The notes beneath the pieces are model-generated. The model saw only the letters and a program-made list of their open reading frames with translations. It did no database searches and had not been told where the DNA came from. From an uncultured Burkholderiales bacterium (lineage in GTDB: Bacteria > Pseudomonadota > Gammaproteobacteria > Burkholderiales > Burkholderiaceae_C), in contig CAISMH010000011.1 of the NCBI GenBank assembly GCA_903886485.1, positions 361,974-425,973 of the forward strand: a DNA stretch of 64,000 nucleotides, written 5' to 3'. Position 1 is the stretch's first letter. Each line of letters opens with the position of its first letter. A program made the translations under genes and the position numbers. Positions 18,218-29,190 of the stretch are shown here, in pieces.

Positions 18218-19165
18218 GTGAGGCCTTCCGTCATCAGCGCTGATGTGCTGTTTGAAGCCTTTCGTGGCCGGCTGCGCTGGGAATGGATTGCTGGCCTAGG
18301 CGCTTCAGAACGTCACTTCGATGAAGTCGCCGTGCGCAGTGCCCGCTCTGGTGCTGACTTGGTGGGCTACCTCAATTACATCCACCCTTATCGTGTCCAA
18401 GTGCTGGGTGAGCGCGAGGCGAATTACGTCAGCAAAACCTCACCCGAAGACAGCGCTCGACGCATTGCGCGCATCGTCACGCTAGAGCCCCCGATGTTGG
18501 TCTTGGCCGACGGACAGCAGCCCACAGAGGCGTTGGTGTCCATGTGTGAGCGTGCGCAGATTCCGTTGTTTGCCACCCATGAGTCTGCGGCGTTTGTCAT
18601 TGACCTGTTGCGCGCTTATTTGTCCAAGCACTTTGCGGATCGCACCACCATGCACGGGGTGTTCATGGACATTCTGGGTTTGGGCGTGATGATCACGGGC
18701 GAGTCTGGTTTGGGCAAAAGCGAGCTGGGACTGGAGCTGATTTCGCGCGGCAATGGCTTGGTCGCTGACGATGCGGTCGATTTGTATCGCATCAACCAAA
18801 CCACGATTGAAGGCCGCTGCCCAGAGCTGCTGCAAAATTTGTTGGAAGTCCGTGGTATCGGTTTGCTCGACATTCGTGCCATCTTTGGTGAGACGGCGGT
18901 GCGACGCAAGATGCGCCTGAAACTCATTGTTCATTTGGTACGCAAAGAAACTTTGGAGCGCGACTACGAGCGACTGCCCCACGAACCGCTTACCCAGGAT
19001 GTGCTGGGTGTACCGGTGCGCAAGGTGGTGATTCAGGTGGTGGCCGGGCGCAACATCGCGGTGTTGGTGGAGGCGGCTGTGCGCAATTCAATCTTGCAAT
19101 TACGCGGAGTCGACACGTACCAAGAGTTCATCGCACGCCACCAACGCGCCATGTCGCAAAGCTGA
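18218..19165 (+). CDS. hprK: HPr kinase/phosphorylase
   Basis: 315-residue bifunctional enzyme that phosphorylates and dephosphorylates a serine of HPr. The Walker A motif GESGLGKS is at residues 161-168, with MHGVFMD just before it (catalytic His at about 146) and the HprK signature [15 protein letters not shown] after it. It begins at GTG 18218, two bases after the ptsN stop. In proteobacteria HprK sits with nitrogen PTS genes and is thought to regulate, not to mediate Gram-positive style catabolite repression. Confidence 0.95.
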   Translation: MRPSVISADVLFEAFRGRLRWEWIAGLGASERHFDEVAVRSARSGADLVGYLNYIHPYRVQVLGEREANYVSKTSPEDSARRIARIVTLEPPMLVLADGQQPTEALVSMCERAQIPLFATHESAAFVIDLLRAYLSKHFADRTTMHGVFMDILGLGVMITGESGLGKSELGLELISRGNGLVADDAVDLYRINQTTIEGRCPELLQNLLEVRGIGLLDIRAIFGETAVRRKMRLKLIVHLVRKETLERDYERLPHEPLTQDVLGVPVRKVVIQVVAGRNIAVLVEAAVRNSILQLRGVDTYQEFIARHQRAMSQS

Positions 19166-19169
19166 GTCC

Positions 19170-19604
19170 TTATTTATTTGCAGGACGATGCTCGCAATTT
19201 TTCTTGCGGCAATGTGCATACAGGCTCAATGCATGGTCTGCAATTTCAAAGCCATGGCGCTTGGCCACCTTGACTTGTAGGGCCTCGATTTCTTCGTCGT
19301 GAAACTCCTCAACTCGACCGCAGTCTAGGCACACCAAATGGTCGTGGTGCTCACCTTCGTTGAGTTCATAGACCGCACGTTCGCTTTCAAAGTGGCTGCG
19401 TGTCAGGATGTTGGCTTGTTCAAACTGCATCAGCACGCGGTAGACCGTGGCCAACCCGATATCGACGTGTTGTAAGAGCAAATGGCGATACACATCTTCG
19501 GCGGTCATGTGCCGTTGCGTGCCTTGTTGAAAAATTTCCAAAATTTTCAAGCGAGGGGCTGTGGCTTTGAGGCCAATGCTTTTGAGGTCGTCTGGATGTG
19601 CCAT
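19170..19604 (-). CDS. fur: Ferric uptake regulator Fur
   Basis: 144-residue iron-sensing repressor. The winged-helix domain carries LKATAPRLKILEIFQ and DIGLATVYRVLMQFEQA. The metal sites include HHDHLVCLDCGRVEEFHD (histidine cluster and the CxxC zinc pair) and a C-terminal CRKKNC, the second cysteine pair. Length and motif order match Fur, not Zur or PerR. It is divergent from bamE with an 85-base gap, an arrangement common in betaproteobacteria. The two stops of hprK and fur nearly meet. Confidence 0.95.
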   Translation of the reverse strand: MAHPDDLKSIGLKATAPRLKILEIFQQGTQRHMTAEDVYRHLLLQHVDIGLATVYRVLMQFEQANILTRSHFESERAVYELNEGEHHDHLVCLDCGRVEEFHDEEIEALQVKVAKRHGFEIADHALSLYAHCRKKNCEHRPANK

Positions 19605-19689
19605 TTTGTCTTTCGCTCTGCAGTAGAAATAGACCCGCCGCTACAATGAACGAATCATAGCCTTAACGCCTTATTCGGCCTTTCACACC

Positions 19690-20229
19690 ATGTTTGAATC
19701 CTGTCGAAATGCCTTTTATTTTTTGCGTCAACCGCATCGCCTCACCGCATGGGTTGGCTTGGTTGCATGTGTTGGGCTCACGGCTTGTTCGACTAGCCTG
19801 ATTTATAAGCCTGAGGTTGTGCAAGGTAATTTTGTTTCGCGCGAGCAAGTACAAGCCCTGCGCCCAGGCATGCCACGTCAAGCCGTGCGCGACGTGTTGG
19901 GCACCCCTTTGGTGACCAGTTTGTTCCACGCAGACCGTTGGGACTACGCCTTCACCATTCGTCGCCAAGGTGCCGAGCCGCAGCAACGCCACTTCAGTGT
20001 GTTCTTCAAAAAAGATTTGCTAGAACGCATTGAGGGCGACCCCTTGCCTACGGAGGCCGAGTTCGCCGCAAAGCTAGACAACCGTCGTCCTCCCGCCAAA
20101 TTGCCGGAGCTCAAGGCGACAGAGACTGACTTGGCCAAGTTTCCTGTCAAGCATGTGTCAACAGCCGTTGAACCAGCCGCACCATCCACACCCGTTTCTT
20201 ATCCGCCGCTGGAAAACGCGGCTCGTTGA
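19690..20229 (+). CDS. bamE: Outer membrane assembly lipoprotein BamE
   Basis: 179-residue lipoprotein of the BAM complex that inserts beta-barrel proteins into the outer membrane. A signal sequence ends in lipobox LTAC with Cys33 as lipidation site. The SmpA/OmlA domain is seen in LIYKPEVVQGNFVSREQVQALRPGMPRQAVRDVLGTP and WDYAFTIRRQG. After about residue 115 comes a Pro/Ala/Lys-rich tail longer than in E. coli BamE, probably disordered. It lies 22 bases before dapB. Confidence 0.92.
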   Translation: MFESCRNAFYFLRQPHRLTAWVGLVACVGLTACSTSLIYKPEVVQGNFVSREQVQALRPGMPRQAVRDVLGTPLVTSLFHADRWDYAFTIRRQGAEPQQRHFSVFFKKDLLERIEGDPLPTEAEFAAKLDNRRPPAKLPELKATETDLAKFPVKHVSTAVEPAAPSTPVSYPPLENAAR

Positions 20230-20251
20230 TCATTGAAAGTGCCGACACACC

Positions 20252-21070
20252 ATGGCTGCATCTCCTGATATTTTGAAAATTGCCATCGCTGGTGCGAGTG
20301 GTCGCATGGGGCACATGCTGATTGAGGCTGTTCGCAATGACCCCACATGCCAACTCGCGGGTGCATTGGATGTGCCTTCGAGTCCCGGCATTGGCAATGA
20401 CGCCACGGGCTTTTTGGGCCAAGCCAGCGGCGTGAACATCGAAGCCGATGTGCGCAAGGGTTTGCAAAACAGCCATGTGTTGATTGATTTCACGCGTCCC
20501 GAAGGCACGCTGGCGCATTTGAAAATTTGCCGCGAGTTGGGTGTGAAGTTGGTCATTGGCACCACTGGTTTTACGGATGCTCAAAAAGCAGAAATCGCCG
20601 ACGCAGCCAAAGACATCGCCATCGTCATGGCGCCCAATATGAGTGTGGGTGTCAACGTGACCTTGAAACTCCTCCAAATGGCGGCCCAAGCCATGCCCAC
20701 GGGCTACGACATTGAAATCATCGAGGCCCATCACCGCCACAAGGTGGACGCCCCCTCTGGCACCGCTTTGAAGATGGGCGAGGTGATTGCCGAGGCCATC
20801 GGCCGCGACCTCAAAGACTGCGCCGTTTACGAGCGCTATGGTCACACCGGCGAGCGTGATCCCTCGACCATTGGTTTTTCCACCATCCGTGGCGGCGACA
20901 TCGTGGGTGATCACACCGTGATGTTTGCGGGCATTGGCGAGCGCATTGAAATCACGCACAAGTCATCCAGCCGCGCCACTTATGCGCAAGGCAGTTTGCG
21001 TGCCGCCAGTTTCTTGGCTGGCAAGCGCAAGGGCTTGTTTGATATGTTTGACGTGTTGAACCTGCGTTAA
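20252..21070 (+). CDS. dapB: 4-hydroxy-tetrahydrodipicolinate reductase
   Basis: 272-residue enzyme of the lysine/diaminopimelate pathway that reduces hydroxy-tetrahydrodipicolinate with NAD(P)H. The N-terminal dinucleotide motif GASGRMG is at about residues 13-19. The substrate-binding signature is [16 protein letters not shown], and the chain ends [10 protein letters not shown] as is usual. It sits between bamE and the exbB-like gene, five bases before the latter. Confidence 0.97.
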   Translation: MAASPDILKIAIAGASGRMGHMLIEAVRNDPTCQLAGALDVPSSPGIGNDATGFLGQASGVNIEADVRKGLQNSHVLIDFTRPEGTLAHLKICRELGVKLVIGTTGFTDAQKAEIADAAKDIAIVMAPNMSVGVNVTLKLLQMAAQAMPTGYDIEIIEAHHRHKVDAPSGTALKMGEVIAEAIGRDLKDCAVYERYGHTGERDPSTIGFSTIRGGDIVGDHTVMFAGIGERIEITHKSSSRATYAQGSLRAASFLAGKRKGLFDMFDVLNLR

Positions 21071-21075
21071 TTTTT

Positions 21076-21702
21076 ATGGATTTCTTTGCCGCCGCGCTCC
21101 AAGGTGATGCGCTTAGCGCCGTCTTGGCGCTAGGTTTGTTGGCCATGTCTGTGGCGAGTTGGAGCGTGATTTTTTACAAGGCTTGGTTGCTGCATCGCGT
21201 GAGTGTCGATGTGGCTCAAGGCAAAGCGGCTTTTTGGCAAGCACGCGATGTGCAGCAAGGTATTCAAGCCTTGACGTCGGTGGAGCGCACGGCGGTGTTG
21301 CTTCCGCTGGCCCGGGCCAATCAGCAACTGATGCCGAACACGCTAGGCGCGCAAGGTGATGTGTCAGCCCAGCGCACCCGCGTGTTGCGCGATGCCTTGC
21401 ATGGTGTGTTGCACCGTTTGCAATCGGGCCAGGTGTTGTTGGCCACTGTGGGTTCCACTGCGCCTTTTGTGGGTTTGTTGGGCACGGTCTGGGGCATCTA
21501 TCACGCCCTCACGGGCATTGCCACGGCGGGGCAACTCACCATTGAGCACGTTGCGGGGCCTGTTGGCGAGGCCTTGGTCATGACCGCCGCTGGTTTGGCG
21601 GTGGCTTTGCCAGCGGTGTTGGCGTTCAACGTGATGGGCCGTGTGATCAATCGGTTAGAGCAAGAGCTGGAAGGCTTTGCCCACGACCTGCGAGCACTCT
21701 GA
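21076..21702 (+). CDS. exbB: MotA/TolQ/ExbB proton channel family protein
   Basis: 208-residue inner membrane protein that with the ExbD-like partner turns the proton gradient into mechanical work on the cell envelope. There are three hydrophobic segments: LSAVLALGLLAMSVASWSVIF near the N-terminus, and GSTAPFVGLLGTVWGIYHAL and VMTAAGLAVALPAVLAFNVM in the second half, the latter two carrying the TolQ/ExbB signature. It overlaps the ExbD-like gene by one base. No TonB or TolA gene follows, so whether it serves TonB-type uptake or Tol-like envelope upkeep is unclear. Confidence 0.88.
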   Translation: MDFFAAALQGDALSAVLALGLLAMSVASWSVIFYKAWLLHRVSVDVAQGKAAFWQARDVQQGIQALTSVERTAVLLPLARANQQLMPNTLGAQGDVSAQRTRVLRDALHGVLHRLQSGQVLLATVGSTAPFVGLLGTVWGIYHALTGIATAGQLTIEHVAGPVGEALVMTAAGLAVALPAVLAFNVMGRVINRLEQELEGFAHDLRAL

Positions 21703-22154
21703 TGGCGTTTGGACGTTTTGAGCGCACACCGGGCCAAACGCCCATGAGCGACATCAACGTCACCCCTTTGGTGGATGTGATGATGGTGTTGCTGGTCATC
21801 TTCATCATCACTGCGCCCTTGATGGTCAGCGCCCTGAAACTCGATTTGCCCAAAACCGAAGGTGCGCAAGCCAGCAGTGCGCCGCCGCGCTTTGTCAAAC
21901 TCAGCATCGACGCCAAAAGCGTGGTGTACCTAGACGACAAAGTCATTGCGCTGGATGACCTCAAACGCAGCCTCAAGGCCCAAGCCTCTCGGGCTTTGGC
22001 GGTGGATCACGGTGAATTGCCCGAAGTCCAGTTGCGCGCCGACGAGCGCGTGCCTTACGGCAAAGTGGTCGAAGTCATGGGCTTGGCCCAGCAAGCGGGC
22101 ATGAACCGCATTGGCTTTGTGACCGAGCGCAAACCACCTGTCGCCAAGCCCTAA
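21702..22154 (+). CDS. exbD: ExbD/TolR family biopolymer transport protein
   Basis: 150-residue single-pass protein. After a short cytosolic start comes MSDINVTPLVDVMMVLLVIFIITAPLM, with the essential membrane aspartate in PLVDVMMVLL. The periplasmic domain (residues 48-150) ends IGFVTE, as in ExbD/TolR. It partners the preceding proton channel gene. The leuS gene follows after 75 bases. Confidence 0.9.
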   Translation: MAFGRFERTPGQTPMSDINVTPLVDVMMVLLVIFIITAPLMVSALKLDLPKTEGAQASSAPPRFVKLSIDAKSVVYLDDKVIALDDLKRSLKAQASRALAVDHGELPEVQLRADERVPYGKVVEVMGLAQQAGMNRIGFVTERKPPVAKP

Positions 22155-22229
22155 AATCTAGGCCTATCTAGCCTTTGCTTTTTGAAGGCGCTGCCCCCTG
22201 AAGGTTTGGGGGGTTCTCAGACTAACTCC

Positions 22230-24923
22230 ATGCAAGACAAATACAACCACACCGAGGTCGAACGGGCTGTGCAAGCCGCTTGGACCCAAGCCGACGCTTA
22301 CCGCGTGACCGAAGACGCGTCGAAGAAAAAGTTTTACGCCTGTTCCATGCTGCCTTACCCCAGCGGCAAGTTGCACATGGGCCATGTGCGCAACTACACC
22401 ATCAACGACATGCTCACGCGCCACTTGCGCATGAAGGGCTTCAACGTCTTGATGCCCATGGGCTGGGACGCGTTTGGTTTGCCTGCCGAAAATGCCGCGC
22501 TTAAAAACGGTGTGCCACCCGCCAAGTGGACCTACGAGAACATCGCTTACATGAAAAAGCAAATGCAGGCGATGGGCTTGGCCATCGACTGGTCACGCGA
22601 AGTGGCCACCTGCGATGCAACGTATTACAAGTGGAACCAATGGTTGTTCTTGAAGATGCTGGAAAAAGGCATTGCGTACCGCAAGACCCAAGTGGTGAAC
22701 TGGGACCCGGTCGATCAAACGGTGTTGGCCAATGAGCAAGTGATTGACGGCAAAGGCTGGCGCACCGGCGCACCGGTTGAAAAGCGCGAAATCCCTGGCT
22801 ACTACCTCGACATCACCCGCTATGCACAAGAGCTGCTCGACCACGTGCAGATGGGCAACGACAAAGCCACTTTGAACGGCTGGCCCGACAAAGTGCGCTT
22901 GATGCAAGAGAACTGGATTGGCAAGAGCGAGGGCGTGCGCTTTGCGTTCACGCACGACATTGCGGGTGCAGATGGTTCGCGCATTGGCGACGGCAAGATG
23001 TATGTGTTCACCACACGCGCCGACACCATCATGGGCGTCACCTTCTGCGCGGTGGCGGCTGAACACCCGCTGGCGTTGCATGCGGCGGCGACCAACCGCG
23101 CCTTGGCTGCCTTCTTAGAAGCGTGCAAGAGCGGTGGCACGACCGAAGCCGAGTTGGCCACGCAAGAGAAAAAGGGCATGCCCACGGGCTTGTTCGTCAC
23201 GCACCCTCTGACCGGCGCGAAGGTCGAAGTGTGGGTGGGCAACTACGTGCTCATGTCCTACGGCGATGGCGCCGTCATGGGTGTGCCGGCGCACGACGAG
23301 CGCGACTTTGCGTTTGCGTTGAAATACGACTTGCCGATTCGACAGGTGGTGGCACCTGCCGATGCCGCCTCTTCGGCGTTCGATGCCACGGCTTGGCAAG
23401 AGTGGTACGCCACCAAAGCGGGCGTGTGCGTCAACTCAGGCGAACTCGATGGGCTGAGCCAAAAAGCGGCGGTCAACCAAGTGGCGGAGCTGTTGGCGGC
23501 CAAAGGCTTGGGCGAGAAGAAAACCACATGGCGTTTGCGCGACTGGGGCATCAGCCGCCAGCGTTACTGGGGCACCCCCATCCCCATCATCCATTGCGAC
23601 GAACACGGCGCGGTGCCCGTGCCTGAAAAAGACCTGCCCGTGGTGCTGCCGCAAGACTGCATCCCTGACGGTTCAGGCAACCCATTGCACAAGCACCTTG
23701 GTTTTCACGCCGGGGTGACCTGCCCCGTGTGCGGCAAGTCCGCCCGCCGTGAGACCGACACCATGGACACCTTCGTGGACTCGTCGTGGTACTTCATGCG
23801 CTACTGCGACCCCACCAACACTGAGGCGATGGTGGCCGAGGGCGCGCAGTACTGGGCGCCGATGGACCAATACATTGGTGGCATTGAGCACGCCATTCTG
23901 CATTTGCTCTACGCACGTTTCTGGACCAAGGTCATGCGCGACATGGGTCTGGTCAAAGTGGACGAGCCGTTCACCAAGTTGCTCACGCAAGGCATGGTGC
24001 TCAACCATATTTACTCACGCCGCACGGGCAAGGGTGGCAAAGACTATTTCTGGCCGCATGATGTGGAGCATGTGCTCGACGACGCGGGCAAAGTGGTGGG
24101 CGCAAAACTCAAAAATGCGGCCGACAGCAGCGACGGCAAATTGCCGGTAGGCACGCCCATCGACTACGAAGGCGTGGGCACCATGTCCAAGTCCAAGAAC
24201 AACGGCGTGGACCCGCAAGACCTGATCGAGCGTTACGGTGCTGACACCGCGCGTCTGTACACCATGTTCACTGCGCCACCCGAGGCCACGTTGGAATGGA
24301 ACGACGCCGCCGTGGAGGGCAGCTACCGCTTCTTGCGCCGTGTGTGGAACTTTGCGCACAAGCACGAGGCCACATTGAAGGCCGCGACGGCGGGCAACTT
24401 GCGTGCCGCCAAAACACGCAAAGAAGCCACTGACCTGCGCCGCGACATGCACATGGTGTTGAAGCAAGTCAGCTATGACTACGAGCGCATGCAATACAAC
24501 ACCGTGGTGTCGGGCTGCATGAAATTGCTCAATGCCTTGGAAGATTTCAAGGCCGACGGCAGCGATGGCGACCACGCCGTGTTGTGCGAAGGCATGTCTG
24601 TGCTGCTGCGCATGCTCTACCCCGCATGCCCGCACATCAGTGCGAACTTGTGGGCCGAGTTAGGTTACGCCAAGCAGTCGGGCGATTTGCTAGACACAGC
24701 TTGGCCAGAGGTGGATGAAAGTGCCTTGCAGCGCGATGAGCTAGAACTGATGCTGCAAATCAACGGCAAGCTGCGTGGCGCTGTCATGGTCAGTGCCACG
24801 GCCAGCAAAGAGCAAATTGAGCAAGCAGCCTTGTCTACCGAGGCCTTCATCAAACAAGCCAACGGCGCTGCCCCCAAAAAGGTCATCGTCGTGCCCGGGC
24901 GTTTGGTCAACATCGTTGTTTGA
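22230..24923 (+). CDS. leuS: Leucyl-tRNA synthetase
   Basis: 897-residue class I synthetase charging tRNA-Leu. The HIGH-type motif is HMGH at residues 49-52 ([15 protein letters not shown]). The CP1 editing domain follows, with [12 protein letters not shown] and [12 protein letters not shown] (editing Asp). The KMSKS-type motif reads TMSKSKNNG near residue 652, and the anticodon-binding and C-terminal domains end RLVNIVV. The start is set at 22230 ([18 protein letters not shown]), since the preceding in-frame stretch from 22182 is not family sequence. That stretch includes a C5/G6 inverted repeat (CCCCC...GGGGGG) that may form a small hairpin. Confidence 0.97.
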   Translation: MQDKYNHTEVERAVQAAWTQADAYRVTEDASKKKFYACSMLPYPSGKLHMGHVRNYTINDMLTRHLRMKGFNVLMPMGWDAFGLPAENAALKNGVPPAKWTYENIAYMKKQMQAMGLAIDWSREVATCDATYYKWNQWLFLKMLEKGIAYRKTQVVNWDPVDQTVLANEQVIDGKGWRTGAPVEKREIPGYYLDITRYAQELLDHVQMGNDKATLNGWPDKVRLMQENWIGKSEGVRFAFTHDIAGADGSRIGDGKMYVFTTRADTIMGVTFCAVAAEHPLALHAAATNRALAAFLEACKSGGTTEAELATQEKKGMPTGLFVTHPLTGAKVEVWVGNYVLMSYGDGAVMGVPAHDERDFAFALKYDLPIRQVVAPADAASSAFDATAWQEWYATKAGVCVNSGELDGLSQKAAVNQVAELLAAKGLGEKKTTWRLRDWGISRQRYWGTPIPIIHCDEHGAVPVPEKDLPVVLPQDCIPDGSGNPLHKHLGFHAGVTCPVCGKSARRETDTMDTFVDSSWYFMRYCDPTNTEAMVAEGAQYWAPMDQYIGGIEHAILHLLYARFWTKVMRDMGLVKVDEPFTKLLTQGMVLNHIYSRRTGKGGKDYFWPHDVEHVLDDAGKVVGAKLKNAADSSDGKLPVGTPIDYEGVGTMSKSKNNGVDPQDLIERYGADTARLYTMFTAPPEATLEWNDAAVEGSYRFLRRVWNFAHKHEATLKAATAGNLRAAKTRKEATDLRRDMHMVLKQVSYDYERMQYNTVVSGCMKLLNALEDFKADGSDGDHAVLCEGMSVLLRMLYPACPHISANLWAELGYAKQSGDLLDTAWPEVDESALQRDELELMLQINGKLRGAVMVSATASKEQIEQAALSTEAFIKQANGAAPKKVIVVPGRLVNIVV

Positions 24924-24931
24924 AAGTCACC

Positions 24932-25438
24932 ATGAACACCACTCGCCGTACTTGCTTGATGGCCGTTGCACTTGTTGCAGGAATGGCGGGGTGTGGCTTT
25001 GAATTGCGCAAGCCCCCCAACTATGCGTTCCACACGTTGTTCAGCAGCATCCCTATCGCTTCGCCTTTTGGTGCGAAGCTCAAACGCAGCTTAGAGTCCT
25101 CGGGGCAGGTGGAAGTCATCACGGACACGCGTCAGATTGAACGTGCCGATGTCATCTTTGACCAGTTGTTTGAGTTTCGCGAAAAGGTGATCGTGGGGCG
25201 TACCTCCACGGGCGCCATTCGTGAATTTCAATTACGTCTGCGTTATCGCTTTCGCGTGCGTTCACGCAACGGCATTGAGTTGATTCCCGACTCGGAAATC
25301 TTGCTCACGCGCGACATCAACTTCAATGAGACAGGCGCCTTGTCCAAAGAGTCAGAGGAAGCCTTGCTCTACAAAGACATGGAAAACGATTTGGTGTTGC
25401 AACTCCAGCGTCGCTTGGCGGCGCTTCGCCAAGTCTGA
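24932..25438 (+). CDS. lptE: LPS-assembly lipoprotein LptE
   Basis: 168-residue outer-membrane lipoprotein that plugs LptD and delivers lipopolysaccharide to the cell surface. The signal peptide ends at lipobox MAGC with Cys21, followed by GFELRKPPNYAFHTLFSS, the typical LptE beginning. The ATG at 24932 is preferred over TTG at 24920, which lies inside the leuS stop. The leuS-lptE-holA order is conserved in many proteobacteria. Confidence 0.9.
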   Translation: MNTTRRTCLMAVALVAGMAGCGFELRKPPNYAFHTLFSSIPIASPFGAKLKRSLESSGQVEVITDTRQIERADVIFDQLFEFREKVIVGRTSTGAIREFQLRLRYRFRVRSRNGIELIPDSEILLTRDINFNETGALSKESEEALLYKDMENDLVLQLQRRLAALRQV

Positions 25439-25440
25439 AC

Positions 25441-26511
25441 ATGCAAGTGGCCAGCGTTCAATTTGCCAACCATTTGCAAGCGCAAGCAAGCAAGGGTTTG
25501 CGCAGCCTCTACACCTTTCACGGGGATGAGCCGCTGTTGCAGCAAGAGGCGCTAGATGCATTGCGCACCATTGCACGCACACAGGGCTACACCGAACGCA
25601 ACGTGTACACCGTGGCGGGGGCGCACTTTGATTGGGGCGAGGTGCTTGCCGCAGGCGGCTCCATGAGTTTGTTTGCCGACAAGCAACTCATTGAAATTCG
25701 CATTCCTTCGGGCAAGCCCGGCAAAGAAGGCAGCACGGCTTTGCAGCAAATTGCCGAGTTGGCTGTTGGCAACGACAGCACACTCACCTTGGTGTTGCTG
25801 CCCCGCCTCGACAAAGCCACCAAAAGCTCGGCTTGGTTCAGTGCATTGGAAAACAACGGCATCAGCGTGCAGATCGACCCGATCGAGCGCCACGTCTTGC
25901 CCACATGGATTGCGCAACGCTTAGGCGCACAACAGCAACGTGTGGCCGCAGGCGAAGCGGGTCAGCACACCTTGCAGTTTTTTGCGGACCGCGTTGAAGG
26001 CAATTTGCTGGCCGCACATCAAGAAATTCAAAAACTAGCCCTGCTGTACCCCGAGGGTGAGTTGAGCTTCGAGCAGGTTGAACGCGCGGTTCTGAATGTG
26101 GCGCGTTACGACGTGTTCAAGTTGTCAGAGGCGGTGCTCAGTGGCCAACCTCTGCGCGTGCAGCGCATGCTCGATGGCTTGAAGGCCGAGGGCGAAGCCG
26201 AGGTGCTGGTGCACTACACGCTGGCCGAAGAAATTCGCGCTTTGAAGCGCGTCAAAGATGCCGTTGCCTCGGGCAAGGCTTTGCCGATGGCCTTGCGCGA
26301 GCAGCGCATTTGGGGACCACGCGAGCGTTTGTTTGAACGTGTGTTACCCCGTCTGAGCGTGCCCCTGCTTGACAAATTGTTGCAATCAGCCCATCAGGTG
26401 GACGGCATTGTCAAAGGCTTGAAAACGCCAGAATGGCCCGCTGACAATTGGCAAGCCCTGCACCGTTTGGCCATGCGTTTGTGTCGTGCTTGTATGCCGC
26501 GCAACGCTTAA
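25441..26511 (+). CDS. holA: DNA polymerase III subunit delta
   Basis: 356-residue delta subunit of the clamp loader, which opens the beta sliding clamp. The N-terminus YTFHGDEPLLQQEALDALR and SMSLFADKQLIEIRIPSGK fit the DNA_pol3_delta domain. Helical C-terminal elements (FADRVEGNLLAAHQEIQKLALLYPEG; YDVFKLSEAVLSGQPLRVQRMLDGL) also match. The start is two bases after the lptE stop. Confidence 0.93.
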   Translation: MQVASVQFANHLQAQASKGLRSLYTFHGDEPLLQQEALDALRTIARTQGYTERNVYTVAGAHFDWGEVLAAGGSMSLFADKQLIEIRIPSGKPGKEGSTALQQIAELAVGNDSTLTLVLLPRLDKATKSSAWFSALENNGISVQIDPIERHVLPTWIAQRLGAQQQRVAAGEAGQHTLQFFADRVEGNLLAAHQEIQKLALLYPEGELSFEQVERAVLNVARYDVFKLSEAVLSGQPLRVQRMLDGLKAEGEAEVLVHYTLAEEIRALKRVKDAVASGKALPMALREQRIWGPRERLFERVLPRLSVPLLDKLLQSAHQVDGIVKGLKTPEWPADNWQALHRLAMRLCRACMPRNA

Positions 26512-26524
26512 CTAGGAAACACAC

Positions 26525-27805
26525 ATGACGACTCTCCATGTTGCCGACCACATGCACGCGCTGGGCGCACAAGCCAAAGCGGCCTCAGCCCACATGGCCA
26601 AAGCCTCTGCGGCGGTCAAGAACACTGCGCTGCGCAAGTTGGCCGCTTTGCTGCGCGAGAACATCGACGCATTACAAATCGACAATGCCAAAGACATTGC
26701 GCGTGCCATTGCCGCGGGCTTGGACGCCCCCATGGTGGACCGCTTAAAGCTCACCCCCAAAGTGTTGGAAACCTGCGCCCAGGGCTGCGACCAACTCGCC
26801 GCCATGCCCGACGTGATCGGCGAGATCATGGGCATGAAACAACAACCCAGCGGCATTCGCGTGGGTCAAATGCGCGTGCCCTTGGGTGTGTTCGGCATGA
26901 TTTTTGAGAGTCGCCCCAACGTGACGATTGAGGCGGCGTCGCTGTCCATCAAAAGCGGCAATGCCTGCATCTTGCGCGGCGGCTCTGAAGCGATTGAGTC
27001 CAATAAAGCCTTGGCCAAGCTGGTACAACAAGCCTTGCTCGAGAGTGGTTTACCCATTGACGCCGTGCAACTGGTGCAGACCACCGACCGCGAAGCCGTG
27101 GGGCATTTGATCGCCATGCCCGAGTTTGTCGATGTCATCATTCCACGTGGCGGCAAAGGCTTGATCGAGCGCATCAGCCGCGACGCCAAAGTGCCCGTCA
27201 TCAAACACTTAGATGGCAACTGCCACACCTATGTGGATGACCCTTGCGACATCGCCATGGCCGTGACTGTGGCCGACAACGCCAAGACCCAAAAGTACAG
27301 CCCATGTAACGCCAGCGAAAGCCTGTTGGTGGCGCGTGGCGTGGCTGCCGAGTTTTTGCCAAAGATTGGTGCGATCTACGCGGCCAAGGGTGTGGAGATG
27401 CGCTGCTGCCCTGTGGCCAAAGCCATCCTGACGCAAGTCAAAGGCGCAAACCTCAAAGACGCGACCGAGCAAGATTGGTTTGAGGAATACCTCGGCCCGA
27501 TCATCAGCGTCAAAGTGGTCGATGGCTTAGACGCCGCCATTGCCCATATCAACCACTACTCCAGTCACCACACCGAATCCATCCTCACGCGTGACCACAT
27601 GCACGCCCAGCGCTTTTTGCGCGAGGTCGATTCTTCCAGCGTGATGGTCAATGCCAGCACCCGCTTTGCTGATGGTTTTGAATACGGCTTGGGGGCTGAA
27701 ATAGGCATTTCGACGGACAAATTCCATGCGCGTGGACCGGTTGGGATTGAGGGGCTCACCTCGTTGAAATACGTGGTGTTAGGTCAAGGCGAAATTCGCC
27801 TTTAA
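26525..27805 (+). CDS. proA: Glutamate-5-semialdehyde dehydrogenase (gamma-glutamyl phosphate reductase)
   Basis: 426-residue aldehyde-dehydrogenase-fold enzyme of proline biosynthesis that reduces gamma-glutamyl phosphate with NADPH. Visible signatures are [40 protein letters not shown], the catalytic-Cys segment [13 protein letters not shown] and the C-terminal [24 protein letters not shown]. Length matches ProA. It follows holA after 13 bases. Confidence 0.96.
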   Translation: MTTLHVADHMHALGAQAKAASAHMAKASAAVKNTALRKLAALLRENIDALQIDNAKDIARAIAAGLDAPMVDRLKLTPKVLETCAQGCDQLAAMPDVIGEIMGMKQQPSGIRVGQMRVPLGVFGMIFESRPNVTIEAASLSIKSGNACILRGGSEAIESNKALAKLVQQALLESGLPIDAVQLVQTTDREAVGHLIAMPEFVDVIIPRGGKGLIERISRDAKVPVIKHLDGNCHTYVDDPCDIAMAVTVADNAKTQKYSPCNASESLLVARGVAAEFLPKIGAIYAAKGVEMRCCPVAKAILTQVKGANLKDATEQDWFEEYLGPIISVKVVDGLDAAIAHINHYSSHHTESILTRDHMHAQRFLREVDSSSVMVNASTRFADGFEYGLGAEIGISTDKFHARGPVGIEGLTSLKYVVLGQGEIRL

Positions 27806-27814
27806 ACCACACTT

Positions 27815-27836
27815 TTTAGAGAGTGGCCTCTCTAAA
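27815..27836. other. Hairpin between proA and gshA
   Basis: TTTAGAGAG and CTCTCTAAA form a perfect 9-bp stem around TGGC. No T run follows it on the plus strand, so it is a weak candidate for a terminator; it could instead stabilise the proA mRNA 3' end. Confidence 0.5.
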
Positions 27837-27886
27837 GAATCGACGGACCAACCGTCCTAGAATGGCGCTCTACTTTTTGAGACACC

Positions 27887-29182
27887 ATGGTTCCACACCT
27901 CATCACGGCCCTCAATGGCCCCATCAACGAGCTTGAGCAACGCATCCTCGATTCCATGCCCGCCATCGAACGTTGGTTTCGCTTGGAGTGGATGGAGCAC
28001 ACGCCGCCGTTCTACAGCTCGGTCGATATCCGCAACGCCGGCTTCAAGCTCGCCCCCGTCGACACCAATCTCTACCCCGGCGGTTGGAACAACCTGACGC
28101 CCGAAATGCTGCCGCTGGCTGTGCAAGCTGCGATGGCCGCGATTGAAAAGATTTGTCCTGAAGCGCGCAATCTGTTGTTGATTCCTGAGAACCACACGCG
28201 CAACACCTTCTATTTGTCGAATGTGGCGCAACTTCAGCGCATCTTTCACATGGCCGGTTTGAATGTGCGCGTGGGCTCCATCAATCCTGAAATCAAAGAG
28301 AACACCACCATCGATTTGCCCAACGGGGACAGCGTCACGCTGGAGCCCGTGATTCGAAGCAAACGTCGCTTGGGGCTCAAAGACTTCGACCCTTGCACGA
28401 TTTTGCTCAACAACGATTTGAGCGCGGGCATTCCTGGCATCTTGGAAGACTTGCATGAGCAACACCTGTTGCCGCCATTGCATGCAGGGTGGAGTGTGCG
28501 TCGCAAGAGCAAGCACTTCGAGTGCTACGAAGAAGTGGCCAAGCGCTTTGGCAAGTTGTTAGGCATCGACCCTTGGCTCATCAATCCCATGTTCAACCAG
28601 TGCGGCGAAGTCAATTTCGCAGAAGGCACAGGCATGGAGTGCTTGAAAACCAATGTGGATGCCTTGCTCACCAAGATCAAGCGCAAATACAAAGAGTACG
28701 GCATCAACGAAAAACCCTTTGTCATCGTCAAGGCGGACAACGGCACCTACGGCATGGGCATCATGACCGTGCGTGATGTCAAAGACCTCGATGTGGTCAA
28801 CCGCAAGACGCGCAACAAAATGAGCGTGGTCAAGGATGGCCAAGAGGTGAACCAAGTCATCATCCAAGAAGGCGTGCTCACGCACGAGCGTTTGAACGAT
28901 GCGGTGGCCGAGCCCGTGGTTTACATGATGGACCGTTATGTGGTGGGTGGTTTCTACCGCGTGCATGCCGACCGTGGTGTGGACGAAAACTTGAACGCAC
29001 CCGGTGCCAGCTTTGTGCCCTTGGCTTTCGAGCAAAGTGCGCACACGCCGCAGCCCGGCATGAAACCGGGCGCCAGCGCTCCCAACCGTTTTTACATGTA
29101 TGGCGTGATTGGTCGTTTGGCCATGCTGGCTGCGAGCTATGAACTCGAAGCCACCGACCCTGAAGCTGAAAACTACGACTGA
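27887..29182 (+). CDS. gshA: Glutamate--cysteine ligase
   Basis: 431-residue enzyme for the first step of glutathione synthesis, of the compact proteobacterial type that is unrelated in sequence to E. coli GshA. Recognisable segments include ERWFRLEWMEHTPPFYSSVDIRN, DTNLYPGGWNNL, LNNDLSAGIPGIL, FVIVKADNGTYGMGIMTV and the end RLAMLAASYELEATDPE. The next gene (kup) starts 8 bases downstream and gshB follows kup, so glutathione synthesis and potassium uptake appear to share a transcript. Confidence 0.92.
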   Translation: MVPHLITALNGPINELEQRILDSMPAIERWFRLEWMEHTPPFYSSVDIRNAGFKLAPVDTNLYPGGWNNLTPEMLPLAVQAAMAAIEKICPEARNLLLIPENHTRNTFYLSNVAQLQRIFHMAGLNVRVGSINPEIKENTTIDLPNGDSVTLEPVIRSKRRLGLKDFDPCTILLNNDLSAGIPGILEDLHEQHLLPPLHAGWSVRRKSKHFECYEEVAKRFGKLLGIDPWLINPMFNQCGEVNFAEGTGMECLKTNVDALLTKIKRKYKEYGINEKPFVIVKADNGTYGMGIMTVRDVKDLDVVNRKTRNKMSVVKDGQEVNQVIIQEGVLTHERLNDAVAEPVVYMMDRYVVGGFYRVHADRGVDENLNAPGASFVPLAFEQSAHTPQPGMKPGASAPNRFYMYGVIGRLAMLAASYELEATDPEAENYD

Positions 29183-29190
29183 GGTAACTC

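Noticed and set aside
22182..22229. In-frame upstream extension of leuS
   Set aside because: The sequence has no similarity to LeuS N-termini and includes a C/G inverted repeat. The start at 22230 fits the family.
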